The position numbers and the translations under genes are program-made. From contig JABACO010000002.1 in the NCBI GenBank assembly GCA_013339895.1, forward strand, positions 186,001 through 250,000: a stretch of 64,000 nucleotides of DNA. Direction: 5' to 3'. Below, piece by piece: positions 23,301 through 35,259 of the stretch; position 1 is the stretch's first letter; each line of letters begins with the position of its first letter. The notes beneath the pieces are model-generated. The model ran no database searches and was not told the DNA's origin. It was given only the letters and a program-made list of their open reading frames with translations. Origin of the DNA: Ephydatia muelleri. Its lineage: Eukaryota; Porifera; Demospongiae; Spongillida; Spongillidae.

Positions 23301-24882
23301 ACCATCATGCCCCACCTTTGAGTACACTACCTCATGCCCACCTTTGAGTACACTACCTCATGCCCCACCTTTGAGTACACTACCTCATGCCCCACCTTTG
23401 AGTACACTACCTCATGCCCCACTTTGAGCACCACTACCTCATGCCCCACCATTGAGCACACTACTCATGCCCCACCTTTGAGCTACACTACCTCATGACC
23501 CACCTTTGAGTACACTACCTCATGCCCCACCTTTGAGTACACTACCTCATGCCCCACCTTTGAGTACACTACCTCATGCCCACTTTGAGTACACTACCTC
23601 ATGCCCCACCTTTGAGTACACTACCTCATGCCCCACCTTTGAGTACACTACTCATGCCCCCACCTTTGAGTACACTTTTTTTAAACACTCCTCATGCCCC
23701 ACCTTTGAGTACACTACCTCATGCCCCACCTTTGAGCACACTACCTCATGCCCCACCATTGAGCACACTACCTCATGCCCCACCTTTGAGTACACTACCT
23801 CATGCCCCACCTTTGAGCACACTACCTCATGCCCCACCTTTGAGTACACTACCTCATGCCCCACCTTTGAGCACACTACCTCATGCCCCACCTTTGAGTA
23901 CACTACCTCATGCCCCACCTTTGAGTACACTACCTCATGCCCCACCTTTGAGTACACTACCTCATGCCCCACCTTTGAGTACACTACCTCATGCCCCACC
24001 TTTGAGCACACTACCTCATGCCCCACCTTTGAGTACACTACCTCATGCCCCACCTTTGACCACACTACCTCATGCCCCACCATTGAGCACACTACCTCAT
24101 GCCCCACCTTTGAGCACACTACCTCATGCCCCACCATTGAGCACACTACCTCATGCCCCACCTTTGAGTACACTACCTCATCATGCCCCACCTTTGAGCA
24201 CACTACCTCATGCCCCACCTTTGAGCACACTACCTCATGCCCCACTTTTGAGCACACTACCTCATGCCCCACCTTTGAGCACACTACCTCATGCCCCACC
24301 TTTGAGTACACTACCTCATGCCCCACCTTTGAGCACACTACCTCATGCCCCACCTTTGAGCACACTACCTCATGCCCCACCTTTGAGTACACTACCTCAT
24401 GCCCCACCTTTGAGCACACTACCTCATGCCCCACCATTGAGCACACTACCTCATGCCCCACCTTTGAGCACACTACCTCATGCCCCACCATTGAGCACAC
24501 TACCTCATGCCCCACCTTTGAGTACACTACCTCATGCCCACCTTTGAGCACACTAACCTCATGCCCCACCTTTGAGCACACTACCTCATGCCCCACTTTT
24601 GAGCACACTACCTCATGCCCCACCTTTGAGCACACTACCTCATGCCCCACCTTTGAGTACACTACCTCATGCCCCACCTTTGAGCACACTACCCTCATGC
24701 CCCACCTTTGAGCACACTACCTCATGCCCCACCTTTGAGCACACTACCTCATGCCCCACTTTTGAGCACACTACCTCATGCCCCACTTTTGAGCACACTA
24801 CCCTCATGCCCCACCTTTAGCACAATACCTATGCCCCAACTTGAGGCACACTACCTCATGCCCCACCTTTGAGCACACTACA
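14311..24882. repeat. Giant 27-bp satellite array, about 390 copies
   Basis: Continuous head-to-tail array of a 27-bp unit, consensus CTCATGCCCCACCTTTGAGT followed by ACACTAC. Three variable positions account for most variation: GAGTACAC or GAGCACAC, CCTTTGAG or CCATTGAG, and CCCCACTTTT in some units. Because 27 is a multiple of three and two plus-strand frames lack stops, long artificial ORFs arise (nine-residue periods SCPTFEYTT and HAPPLSTLP on the plus strand, GHEVVYSKV on the minus strand). Single-base gains or losses (for example 'ctaccctcatg', 'tgcccacc') and rare larger changes (23670-23690, an inserted T run) break the frames. The array begins in degenerate units near 14311 and ends at 24882. 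It lies downstream of the DNAJB14-like gene and contains no other sequence. Confidence 0.97.
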
Positions 24883-24892
24883 TCATACAGTA

Positions 24893-24982
24893 ATATCATG
24901 ACATAATGACATAATGACATAATGACATAATGACATAATGGACATAATGACATAATGAATAATGACATAATGACATAATGCT
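24893..24982. repeat. 8-bp tandem repeat (ATGACATA)
   Basis: About ten copies of an 8-bp unit directly after the satellite array, with one inserted G and one shortened unit. Confidence 0.9.
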
Positions 24983-25132
24983 AATGGCACTTCTGCAAGC
25001 GCTCTAAGTTATCATTACAGAGTATAAGAGTTTTATTTCAATACTACATTTGGAAAATTGATCGTGCCATGTAATATCCCATAATCAACACTCACTCAGC
25101 TGTATACAGCTATGAATTTTATAATTACAGCC

Positions 25133-25265
25133 CATATCATTAGACCACTCCCATATCACTAGACCACTCCCATATCATTAGACCACTCCCATATCACTAG
25201 ACCAACTCCCATATCACTAGACCACTCCCATATCACTAGACCACTCCCATATCACTAGACCACTA
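25133..25265. repeat. 19-bp minisatellite
   Basis: Seven copies of CCATATCACTAGACCACTC (the first and third units carry ATTAG). Confidence 0.9.
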
Positions 25266-25299
25266 TATTGTGATATAGCAACTTTGAAATCAAATGTTT

Positions 25300-25471
25300 C
25301 CCACATAACCTATCCCATCATTGCAGTGATCCTCCATAACATAACCTATCCCATCATTGCAGTGATCCTCCATAACATAACCTATCCCATCATTGCAGTG
25401 ATCTTCCATAACATAACCTTGCAGTGATCTTCCATAACATAACCTATCCCATCATTGCAGTGATCTTCCAT
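25300..25471. repeat. About 36-bp minisatellite
   Basis: Four to five copies of a unit containing 'cctatcccatcattgcagtg' and 'atc(c/t)tccataacataa'; one copy is shortened. It lies just downstream of the last exon of the DNAJB14-like gene. Confidence 0.85.
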
Positions 25472-25619
25472 AACAAACAATATATTTTTAAAAACACAAT
25501 AACAACACAAAGTTACCACATAGAGAAGTCTACTAATTTCAGCCCCTTGAGGTCAACTTCTTATACTTGTCACATGACTTCCAATCCTTTTGCCCTACCA
25601 GAGGAATGTTGATGATACA

Positions 25620-27973
25620 CTACCATACTGACAAAGATTCCATACTTGAATATAGTTGCTCATATCGACATTCTTCCCTATATTTAGAGACATAAGTAAC
25701 AAGAACCTGACTTTCCAGCTCAGCCAGTTTATCTGGAATCTTGAGTTCCTCAACTGCTGACTTCTAAAAGTAGAACAAAGTGCTCCAGAATGGGTCTACC
25801 AAATATTCAAAACTCACCATGATAAAATAAGTAAGACTGTCCTGTTGTGTCTCTCTTCGCTCTGTGTATACACTGCAAGCAATTGTACATGATTGCTGTA
25901 TGTCATGTAGTGCTGTATGTCATGTAGTGCTGTATGTCATGCAGTGCTGTATGTCATGTAGTGCTGTATGTCATGCAGTGCTGTATGTCATGTAGTCATG
26001 TAGTGCTGTATGTCATGTAGTGCTGTATGTCATGCAGTGCTGTATGTCATGTAGTGCTGTATGTCATGTAGTGCTGTATGTCATGTAGTGCTGTATGTCA
26101 TGCAGTGCTGTATGTCATGCAGTGCTGTATGTCATGTAGTGCTGTATGTCATGTAGTGCTGTATGTCATGTAGTGCTGTATGTCATGCAGTGCTGTATGT
26201 CATGCAGTGCTGTATGTCATGTAGTAAGGTAATAATAGTACACACCATTACATACTACGCACACACCATGCTATAAAAGGGTCTTACGCTGGGTTTGGAC
26301 AGTAATCCTGCATGTAAGTCATTTCTGATGCTATAATGTTTGGGGTTGCATGCGTTCTTGCATTATAGGCTGATAACCATAATCTCCAAACACACTAGTA
26401 AGGTCAGCCTACGAGGCCACTGAAATGACCAATCTATACGGTATTATATAGGGGTAGCCTTGTCCCTAGTGATGACCTGGTAACCACTATATAGGGGTAG
26501 CCTTGTCCCTAGTGTTGACCTGGTAAGCACTATACAGGGGTAGCCTTGTCCCTAGTGATGACCTGGTAACCACTAGGGGTAGCCTTGTCCCTAGTGATGA
26601 CCTGGTAACCACTAGGGGTATAGCCTTGACTCCATAATGGACCGTAACTCATAAAGACTGGCAGTATTAAGTTATTAACATTAATCCATCAATCATCATG
26701 GCCAAACCTTGATGGGTCCATTCAGCCAATACATTTTATTCAAGTCACTATATCACCATACACACCTCTTGGGACACGGGATGGGACACACATGTACATA
26801 CCCAGTTTTCTGAAGTGCAAAAAGTTGAGAGGGTTGAAGAACTTGTGCGAAAAGTTGAGAAAGAAGAGTTACAGTGACGAGTAGGATGATTGGAGACAAT
26901 TGAAGGAGTTGAATGAATGGACTGGGCTGAATAGACGTGAGAGGTGACACGAATGCATCTATAGGTCATAAGCACAATACCTCAGACTCGTTTCCCTGGT
27001 GACCACTGTGTCTACTATGATGGTGATGGTGGCGATGGTGGTGATGGTGTTGAGGGTGGTGAGGGTGTCTGTTCATCTGATAATACTCTGCCTCACCAGG
27101 CCGGTAAAAGATTGCTAACATGATCAGAAATCATATGACTAAAGTTTCATACAGCCACACCCCCAACAACCCTTACAGCTCCCTCCACCAAAGAAGACTC
27201 TGAAGAGGTCATCTGCAGATATGTCTGCCTCAAACCCCCGGCTGTACTGATGTGACACCCTGCTTGATGGATTGATTCCTTCCTCCCCATACTGATCATA
27301 CTGCTCGCGTTTCACCTTGTCGCTGAGAATAGCGTAGGCGTTGCCAATGGCTAGGGTACATGCATGTATGTTACCTTCATCGCAGCGACATCACTCCACC
27401 AACCTTTGAAGGCCTCCTCTGCGCGAGGGGCGTGGTTCTTATCAGGATGGAACTGGAGGGCAAGTTTCCGATACTGTTTCTTTAAGTCAGTGTCAGTGGC
27501 ATCTCTTGAAACTCCAAGTATTTCATAGAAGTCCTTGCAACTGAGGATTCTGATAATTAGATATAAACATCGATAATCTTATACCAGACCAACATGTTAT
27601 CCATCAAGTTACCGTTCAACGGCCGCTTTCTGGTCGACTGTGTAGTCGACGTCGTCGCCTTTGGCACTGTCGTCCTCGGTAGTATGGCCCGCTGCTTTAG
27701 TTTGCCGTTGGTGTGTGGGACTTGGGGACGTCTTAGGCTCGGCCACGTCATCCAAACTGCGTATAAACTCTACCGTAAGATAAATTAGGCACGTGATACC
27801 TAACTCGACGCTTAGAACACAAGTTTACCATCGCACTCATCTGTGTGGCACATTTGCCGCGACTTCTCGGCAAGCCTTTTCGCTTTCGCTTTATTTCCTT
27901 CAGCTAAAGCAACCCGAGCTAACTTGAGACATCTCAATGCCTCATCTCTATTGACACTGTCTGCCAGAGTCAT
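25620..27973 (-). CDS. DNAJB14: DnaJ homolog subfamily B member 12/14-like chaperone
   Basis: Complete eight-exon gene: complement(join(25620..25763, 25818..25872, 26802..26926, 26981..27114, 27177..27350, 27404..27549, 27613..27769, 27829..27973)), 359 residues against about 375 in the human proteins. All introns are GT-AG and every phase closes. N-terminal region '[19 protein letters not shown]' matches the family's helical start. The J domain follows at about residues 100-165 ('[15 protein letters not shown]', then HPD in '[11 protein letters not shown]', '[11 protein letters not shown]', 'REQYDQYG'). Then come '[20 protein letters not shown]', a His-rich stretch, a hydrophobic membrane segment ('[20 protein letters not shown]') and a DUF1977 tail in the last two exons. 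In animals these are ER-membrane Hsp40s that present the J domain to cytosolic Hsp70 for ER-associated degradation. Intron 6 (25873-26801) is swollen by two minisatellites. The start codon lies only 87 bp below the PAPSS stop codon. B12 versus B14 cannot be decided. Confidence 0.93.
25893..26224. repeat. 17-bp minisatellite in DNAJB14-like intron 6
   Basis: About 19 copies of TGCTGTATGTCATGTAG, with a C/T variant at ATG(T/C)AG and one shortened unit. Confidence 0.92.
26443..26625. repeat. About 40-bp minisatellite in DNAJB14-like intron 6
   Basis: Four copies of a unit built around 'ggggtagccttgtccctagt' and 'gatgacctggtaaccacta', with the last units shortened. Confidence 0.88.
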
Positions 27974-28060
27974 TTACATCACTGCTCCAACTTCCTTTGT
28001 TTAAAATTACATTCTCTTCAAAAATAGAACATACCGATTATAAAATAATGTTTTATAAAT

Positions 28061-31000
28061 TCACGACTGCTGTACGCTTTGATAATAATCTGCCAACACT
28101 TTCCATGCAGAAGGGGCCATGAATCCATCTGGTGGCGTCTGGCCAGTGCGAGCAAGCAGGCGCATGCGGGTACCTAAGGTGGGAAAGAGATGGGAGATAA
28201 AGGCACTTGTACTCTGTTACTCAAAACACAACACGGTCACCTGATATAAAGTCAAAGTCGTCATGATTTTGAGGACTGTAGTAGTCCATCTTCCCAAGCT
28301 TCTTGTTGTACGCTGCCTCTCGAAATGGTACAATCTCAAGTTTGGTCAGTCCAGGGGCCATTTGAAGCACCTGGTGGACATCAAGCCACCATAACATATT
28401 TTCCAACGTGAAAGAACACCTGCCTTCTTGCCATGTGTGGGATCATAGAGGTCCTTCTTTGTGTCAGGGTGTGGCATACCAGCTGGGTCCCGCCCTACAA
28501 TGTAGAACTGTGCCCCCGCCACCATCCTGGTCCTGCAGTGCCACTGGACCTGGGGGTGGGGCCATCAAAAGATGGGAGTGGCTAAATTTGACTCACTTCA
28601 GTTGGTCCAGCATACAGCATGGGTGAAGGGAATATGGCGAGCACTGTGTGGGCATCATCTAGAATACCTTCCTTCAACACAGCTTTGTGCTGCTGGATGC
28701 GGACGGACAACGGAACGTCATCGTCCTTTGTCCATCCTCCCAGGGGGTGCAGCAGGAGGAGGGGCTCCTTGTATCCACGCTTCACGAGCTTCTCTCTGGT
28801 GTCTTGCATCAACAAGGCGTGGCCATTATGAATAGGGTTCCTTAGCTGAAAGGCAAAGACAGCCTCTGAGCCTCGTCGCCTGAACTCATCCTGTAGCTCT
28901 GCTGGAGTCTTCCTGAACTCATCTAACCCATCATTCCACTTGATCCGTTCAGGAACTTCTATGGCACCTCCTACAAGCCAGTCCCCAGACTCAAAAATCA
29001 TCTGCAATACATGAAGAGCCCTGATTAGTACAGAACGAATGTGGCTGGACCCTGCCATGTGGAGACACGTGAGTGTGGTGAGGGTTAAACTAGGAGACAC
29101 GTGAGTGTGGTGAGGGTTAAACTAGGAGACACGTGAGTGTGGTGAGGGTTAAACGAGGAGACACGTGAGTGTGGTGAGGGTTAAACGAGGAGAATAGGAA
29201 ACGATTGTGTCTTGTGTTTAGCACACCTTGATGTGGGGATGACGAGGATTGCTGGTGCCCCAAATGTGACTGACGCGCTCCTCCTTACGATGAGCAAAGA
29301 ACTCTGGCTGCCTCATGATTGCTACATTCCTGTGCACAATAAGGCATGGGGAGGAGGTACATTAAAATGTGGAGAGAAATAAAGTAACGAACTTTCCCTC
29401 GTAGACCAGAGTGAATGCGGTGGCATGTTCCAAACGCTCCTTATCTTCCGAGGACAGAGGAAGCACTATTGGTACGGAGAGGTTCACTGCACCCTCATCG
29501 AGCAAACAACCAAAATGCAGACACTGAAGGTACTCTCGCTCCCTCATGAAACCAGTGAGGGGCGTGGCCCATCCCTCACTTAATACCTAATAACCAAGGT
29601 GTGCATTTAATGGAGATAGAGCTGCGAAGATGCTGACACTCACTTGTACCCATTGGCAATCAAGGAGTGTGATGTTCAGTTTTGGCAAATTCTCAGCTTC
29701 AGCTTTCAATGCCTCTACTTGGTCACCAGGAGCCAATAGCTCCAAGACGTTCTTGCACATGGACGCTGAGAGAATTCCCTAGGAGAGTAGAGCACCAAAT
29801 TAATGCTTTGGTTAATCAGTGCCAACAGATAATAGACTATTTCACATCAGCCATGCATAGTTATCTGCTGGTTATTAAAAGCACTTTGTTAGACTGTCAA
29901 TGCACAAAATCTTCAGTGTAGAGTGTAGAGTGTAGAGTGTAGAGTGTAGAGTGTAGAGTGTAGAGTGCCAATTTATGTAAATTATGTAAAATGAATAATA
30001 CAATGAAACTATTAACAGAAAAAAAATCAGTATTGCGTGCAACTAAACGATACATTGGAAAACTCTGTCCTACCTTCTTGATGAGAAGGTTAACAATCTT
30101 CTCAACACATTCTGAAACAGTCCACTCTGAAGACTTCAACACTAAATCTGGACATTCAGGTTTCTCGTACACACTGTCAATGCCAGTGAAACCTGTACAT
30201 AGAGTGATGTCACATGGAGGTCACATGGAGGTCACATGGGAACCACACCTTTGAGGATACCGGCCCTGGCCTTCCTGTACAGACCCTTCACATCTCTTTG
30301 CTCACATACTTCAATGGGCGTGTCGACAAACAATTCAAAGAAATGCAACCCTGCTGCTTCGTGCAACTGTCTCGCCTGCTGACGATCCTGAAAGTAAAAG
30401 TGCAACAACAACAACAATTATAAATGACAACCACACAAAGGGTAGCAGTGTTTAGGTACACAATGCAGGGCTGTCACCACTCACCCTGGCAAAGGGAGAG
30501 ATGAAGCTGGTCACAGCTACAATGCCTCCATCAGCAAACAGCTTTGCTACCTCACTGATACGTCTGATGTTCTCCTCTCTGTCCTCAGGAGTGAACCCAA
30601 GGTTCTTGTTCAACCCTATTCATGGCAGGTATAGTGGGACAATGCTCACTCCAATGAATGCTCACTCCAATGGACGCTCACTCCAATGGATGCTCACTCC
30701 AATGGATGCTCACTCCAATGGACGCTCACTCTAATGGATGCTCACTCCAATGGATGCTCACTCCAATGGATGCTCACTCCAATGGATGCTCACTCCAATG
30801 GATGCTCACTCCAATGGATGCTCACTCCAATGGATGCTCACTCCAATGGATGCTCACTCCAATGAATGCTCACTCCAATGGATGCTCACTCCAATGGATG
30901 CTCACTCCAATGAATGTTCACTCCAATGGATGCTCACTCCAATGGATGCTCACTCCAATGGATGCTCACTCCAATGAATGCTCACTCCAATGGATGCTCA

Positions 31001-34000
31001 CTCCAATGGATGCTCACTCCAATGGATGCTCACTCCAATGGATGCTCACTCCAATGGATGCTCACTTCAATGGATGCTAGGGAATTGCAACAAAAGGTTT
31101 GGTGGAGTTGGCTAATGAAGACAAAATGCTGTACAGCAGTACTCTACATGCACGCTGGATGTGGTGAATGGTCACTATGACTCCCCACTACGTTCATCTA
31201 GTCACATGGATCTTTAGTTGTGTTCAGTTAACTTATCCAAATTAAAGCTTTGTTGGTACTCTGGTTGAAGCCTGATGATTTCTAATTTCAGCTCTCTATG
31301 GCAATTGTCTTATGATCATTCATTCATCTTCAGTGGAGAGCCAGCAAGACCTTACAGTAGAGAGCCAGCAAGACCTTACAGTGGAGAGCCAGCAAGACCT
31401 TACAGTGGAGAGCCAGCAAGACCTTACAGTGGAGAGCCAGCAAGACCTTACAGTGGAGAGCCAGCAAGACCTTACAGTGGAGAGCCAGCAAGACCTTACA
31501 GTGGAGAGCCAGCAAGACCTTACAGTGGAGAGCCAGCAAGACCTTACAGTGGAGAGCCAGCAAGACCTTACAGTGGAGAGCCAGCAAGACCTTACAGTGG
31601 AGAGCCAGCAAGACCTTACAGTGGAGAGCCAGCAAGACCTTACAGTGGAGAGCCAGCAAGACCTTACAGTGGAGAGCCAGCAAGACCTTACAGTGGAGAG
31701 CCAGCAAGACCTTACAGTGGAGAGCCAGCAAGACCTTACAGTGGAGAGCCAGCAAGACCTTACAGTGGAGAGCCAGCAAGACCTTACAGTGGAGAGCCAG
31801 CAAGACCTTACAGTAGAGAGCCAGCAAGACCTTACAGTGGAGAGCCAGCAAGACCTTACAGTAGAGAGCCAGCAAGACCTTACAGTAGAGAGCCAGCAAG
31901 ACCTTACAGTAGAGAGCCAGCAAGACCTTACAGTGGAGAGCCAGCAAGACCTTACAGTAGAGAGCCAGCAAGACCTTACAGTGGAGAGCCAGCAAGACCT
32001 TACAGTGGAGAGCCAGCAAGGCCTTACAGTGGAGAGCCAGCAAGACCTTACAGTGGAGAGCCAGCAAGACCTTACAGTGGAGAGCCAGCAAGACCTTACA
32101 GTGGAGAGCCAGCAAGGCCTTACAGTGGAGAGCCAGCAACACCTTACAGTAGAGAGCCAGCAAGACCTTACAGTGGAGAGCCAGCAAGACCTTACAGTGG
32201 AGAGCCAGCAAGGCCTTACAGTGGAGAGCCAGCAAGGCCTTACACTGCACACGGATCGTATTTAGCATACCAACAAGTTGAACATTGTCAGTCCTCAAAT
32301 ACCTTCTAATTATGTTCCTCAATGTACTCCTTCACACCACTCTCATCCCCTTCCTCTTCACACCAGTGACCCAGAGAGGAGAGGTAGGAGGGGAGAGGGG
32401 GGAAGGGGGAGGAACTGTGTATACATAACTCTTACACTGTCAAAGCCAATGTATTGTGCTCATAGGGTCAAGTCATGCGCTCATAGGGTCAAGTCATGTG
32501 CTCATAGGGCCAAGTCATGTGCTCATAGGGTCAAGTCATGCGCTCATAGGGTCAAGTCATGTGCTCATAGGGTCAAGTCATGTGCTCATAGGGCCAAGTC
32601 ATGTGCTCATAGGGTCAAGTCATGCGCTCATAGGGTCAAGTCATGTGCTCATAGGGTCAAGTCATGTGCTCATAGGGCCAAGTCATGTGCTCATAGGGTC
32701 AAGTCATGCGCTCATAGGGTCAAGTCATGTGCTCATAGGGTCAAGTCATGTGCTCATAGGGCCAAGTCATGTGCTCATAGGGTCAAGTCATGTGCTCACA
32801 GCTAATATTACCATAAAGCTTTCCTCTGAATGGTTTGGAAGTGGCATATGTGTAGCACTAATGTGTGTGGGTGTTCCCTCCTTATTGAGAGTTAGGATGA
32901 CCTCACATCCAAGCATTTTTACACATCTACACCTATCATCACATGATCCATTGGCATCTACACCTATCATCACATGATCCATTGGCATCTACACCTATCA
33001 TCACATGATCCATTGGCATCTACACCTATCATCACATGATCCATTGGCATCGTTTTGCAAATGAACATCATGTGTGAGCTTTGAGGAAGCCACTGGCCAT
33101 CTTTACCAAAATAGATACCAGCAAAGACATATTTGGAAACTGGCCCAAAGTCTATCGGACTAAACTTATTATGTTAGATCACCACTAACTTATTATGTTA
33201 GATCACCACTAACTTATTATGTTACATCACTAACATACTAGGTATTACTGACAAAAGCATTGCTGCAACCTGAGACACTATTATTAGATTTTAATGGTTT
33301 ACAAAAATGAAGTCATAATTAATTGTTAATTACTTCTTACTTCTGTGATTCTTAGACCACAATGAGAGTTACAAAGCCACACGCTCAACAAACCCAAAGT
33401 ATACATATGATACCCTGGCTATCTGTGCATTACTAAAAGAACACATCACCATATTATTTCACTCTTCCGTGGACAGCAGCACATTAACATTACTGCGTTA
33501 ACGTTTTTGTAGACAACACAATGTTCAGAGGAAATGTTTTTTGCTTGTCAAATTCGCGGAGTCGTTTATACAGAACATATTCGCGTAAGGCGGAAACGCG
33601 TCGCCCGCGAGAGCATTATTTATGCTACAAGACAAATGACGCAGTGTCGAAGCGAACGGCATTCCAACAAGACAATTTCACGATCTGATTCTTTTGTGAC
33701 GTAATGTAGTTGTAGCGCTCGCTCGTTACAAGCAGAGATAATATATAAAGGGATTGGAAACGAGCCCACTTTTCACGCATTAGAGCGTGCCATCCGCACC
33801 TGTACTCGAACCCACAACCAACAAATGTATGCGTGTACACAAATAGGTCAATTATCATTATAGGATGGCGATGAGTAGCTAATTGCTTTGTAACCCGCTG
33901 TAGACTGCAAAATGGGCTAGCAAGTTAGAAACAACCATAAAACCATCACCTTTGACACAATACAAGCCGTAACGTAGTCGCGCGCTAGATATAAAAATAT

Positions 34001-35073
34001 TCGGATGCTAAAATATGAACCAAGAGCTACAAGACAGCGTCAGATTTAGCGATCTAGCTTACACGATAAAGGCTACACTGTCCCACAAAATTACCATATC
34101 CAAGGTTCTGTTGGAGCGGTTCTGAGCACTGCCGTTACAAACAAACAACACCACACTATAATTTAACCATCTTGCACGTTATAGAGCCATTTTCAAACAG
34201 AAAAAACCAAAGATTCGTAAGATACTGTCCCACAAAAAACGGCGCTCCGGAAAAATCGCAATTTTGGCAAAAAAGCTCGAAACTGTGCAACAGAACACTC
34301 ACGGCCCTTCAAAAAAGAGCAACACGTAGTGCATGTGATGGCGAACTTGAAAATTACAATCAAATAAGCCTTCTCCTTTTAGTTCAAACAAACCAGCGAG
34401 TTTTAGACTCTGTCCTCACTTCTACGCAGGTGCGATTCACAGCAGGTCGGATGGCACGCGAAAAATTGCGAATCTCTATGGCTCACGTGACGCGTTGCCA
34501 ATCCCTTTATATATTATCTCTGTTACAAGTAAACAGAAAAGTCAAATCTGCTAGGCAATGTTTGCCGCAATACAAGCTGGAGTAACGTACAACTACACCA
34601 AATATGTGTTTAAATACTGTTACAGTTGAAAAATTATACAATTTATTTTCACGACTTAGGTATGTCTCCACAATCAACCCGAACTCTACTCTAGTTCAAC
34701 AGAACATATTTCGGCATCGACGATTGCCCTTTGATGCAAACTCAACTACAATAGAGCTGCATTGTTAAACCAAGGCGTGACACACTTTCATCACAACACA
34801 CATGCATGGCACAGATAGCTCGACGTCATGCACATCACACTCACCCGTTCTTATATTGTCTCCATCCAAAGTGTAGGCAGGCACGCCTCGCCCTACAAGA
34901 TACTCCTCGAGGGCGAAACTAATGGTCGTCTTTCCCGCTCCAGATAGGCCTGTGAGCCACACGCAGCAACCTCTGAAGCCGCCGGCCCTCTGACCAATCA
35001 CCTGGCCGCGCTTGTTGCGTGTGACATGCCCGACAGTGGCGTGTATATCATTCGCAGACAACACGGTAGCCAT
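28061..35073 (-). CDS. PAPSS: Bifunctional 3'-phosphoadenosine 5'-phosphosulfate synthase
   Basis: Complete eleven-exon gene: complement(join(28061..28173, 28241..28370, 28424..28549, 28597..29001, 29227..29329, 29393..29586, 29650..29778, 30074..30192, 30249..30387, 30485..30615, 34845..35073)), 605 residues (human paralogues about 620). It makes the universal sulfate donor PAPS from sulfate and ATP in two steps. The N-terminal APS kinase half carries the P-loop 'GLSGAGKTT', '[15 protein letters not shown]' and 'SPFARDRQQAR'. The C-terminal ATP sulfurylase half carries '[19 protein letters not shown]' (HxGH motif), '[15 protein letters not shown]' and '[12 protein letters not shown]'. Kinase-then-sulfurylase order is the animal arrangement. 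Intron 9 starts with GC rather than GT (28423-28422); the other introns are GT-AG. Intron 1 (30616-34844) is 4.2 kb and filled with minisatellites. Confidence 0.97.
29056..29188. repeat. 32-bp minisatellite in PAPSS intron 7
   Basis: Four copies of a 32-bp unit beginning GAGACACGTGAGTGTGGTGA and ending 'gggttaaac(t/g)ag'. Each unit repeats the donor-like string GTGAGT. Confidence 0.9.
29916..29968. repeat. 7-bp tandem repeat (GTGTAGA)
   Basis: Seven copies of a 7-bp unit in PAPSS intron 4. Confidence 0.9.
30640..31078. repeat. 16-bp minisatellite in PAPSS intron 1
   Basis: About 27 copies of ATGCTCACTCCAATGG with G/A variants (ATGAATGC) and two ACGCTC units. Its opening copies overlap the branch/acceptor region just upstream of exon 2 (exon starts at 30615 on the minus strand), so the repeat begins within about 25 bp of the splice acceptor. 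Confidence 0.93.
31333..32247. repeat. 24-bp minisatellite in PAPSS intron 1
   Basis: About 38 copies of a 24-bp unit, GAGAGCCAGCAAGACCTTAC followed by AGTG. Variants are AGTA and GGCCTT, and one unit has CACCTT. Several frames stay open throughout because the period is a multiple of three; they have no host-like ends and are artefacts. Confidence 0.96.
32455..32800. repeat. 21-bp minisatellite with 84-bp higher-order period
   Basis: About 16 copies of CTCATAGGGTCAAGTCATGT plus G. Variants GCGCTC and GGGCCAAG recur at every fourth unit, giving a higher-order repeat of about 84 bp copied three to four times. Confidence 0.92.
32925..33050. repeat. 31-bp minisatellite
   Basis: Four copies of a 31-bp unit containing 'cacctatcatcacatgatcc' and 'attggcatcta'. 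A smaller 24-bp repeat ('aacttattatgttagatcac') follows at about 33162-33232. Confidence 0.9.
33233..34764. other. Rest of PAPSS intron 1, with an imperfect inverted repeat
   Basis: No coding sequence supported. A roughly 30-bp inverted pair stands out: 'gagataatatataaaggg' at about 33736 and its complement 'ccctttatatattatctc' ending at about 34522. Further matching patches lie inside (GGATGGCACGC against GCGTGCCATCC). This looks like an old fold-back or non-autonomous element of about 800 bp inserted in the intron. Confidence 0.45.
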
Positions 35074-35160
35074 CGCTGCTGCAGCTGACGATTGTTTATA
35101 TAATTCAATGCAATATCTGCGATGACACGTGAATACTCACGTGCACCCCACATCCCTGGC
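35074..35160 (-). promoter_or_regulatory. Probable PAPSS promoter region
   Basis: Immediately upstream of the PAPSS start codon on the minus strand there is a TATA-like string (tatataa, 35095-35101) and an E-box/CACGTG-like site (about 35127-35141, 'cacgtgaatactcacgtgc'). Placement is right, but activity is inferred. Confidence 0.3.
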
Positions 35161-35259
35161 GCCCCCTAGATAAACATCATTCGACACGTTAAAGGAACAG
35201 ACAAATAGTGACAAGTGGTGATGAATTGCTAGCAAGTCTGCAGAGTACAAGACACGCGC

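Noticed and set aside
14304-24820. Dozens of long ORFs (up to 401 codons) with nine-residue repeats
   Set aside because: They are translations of the 27-bp satellite in every stop-free frame on both strands, with no start context, no unique flanks and frame breaks at each single-base indel.
14311-24882. CRISPR-like array
   Set aside because: No unique spacers between repeats; the context is a eukaryotic genome and the array is purely tandem.
26753-26803. Truncated DNAJB14-like end using the stop at 26753 with AATAAA just downstream
   Set aside because: The unspliced end would lose the DUF1977 region; a GT donor at 26801 joins in phase to exons at 25872 and 25763 that restore the family's C-terminus.
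31275-32322. 300-340 codon repetitive ORFs on both strands in PAPSS intron 1
   Set aside because: Produced by the 24-bp minisatellite; they lie in an intron and have no non-repetitive domain.
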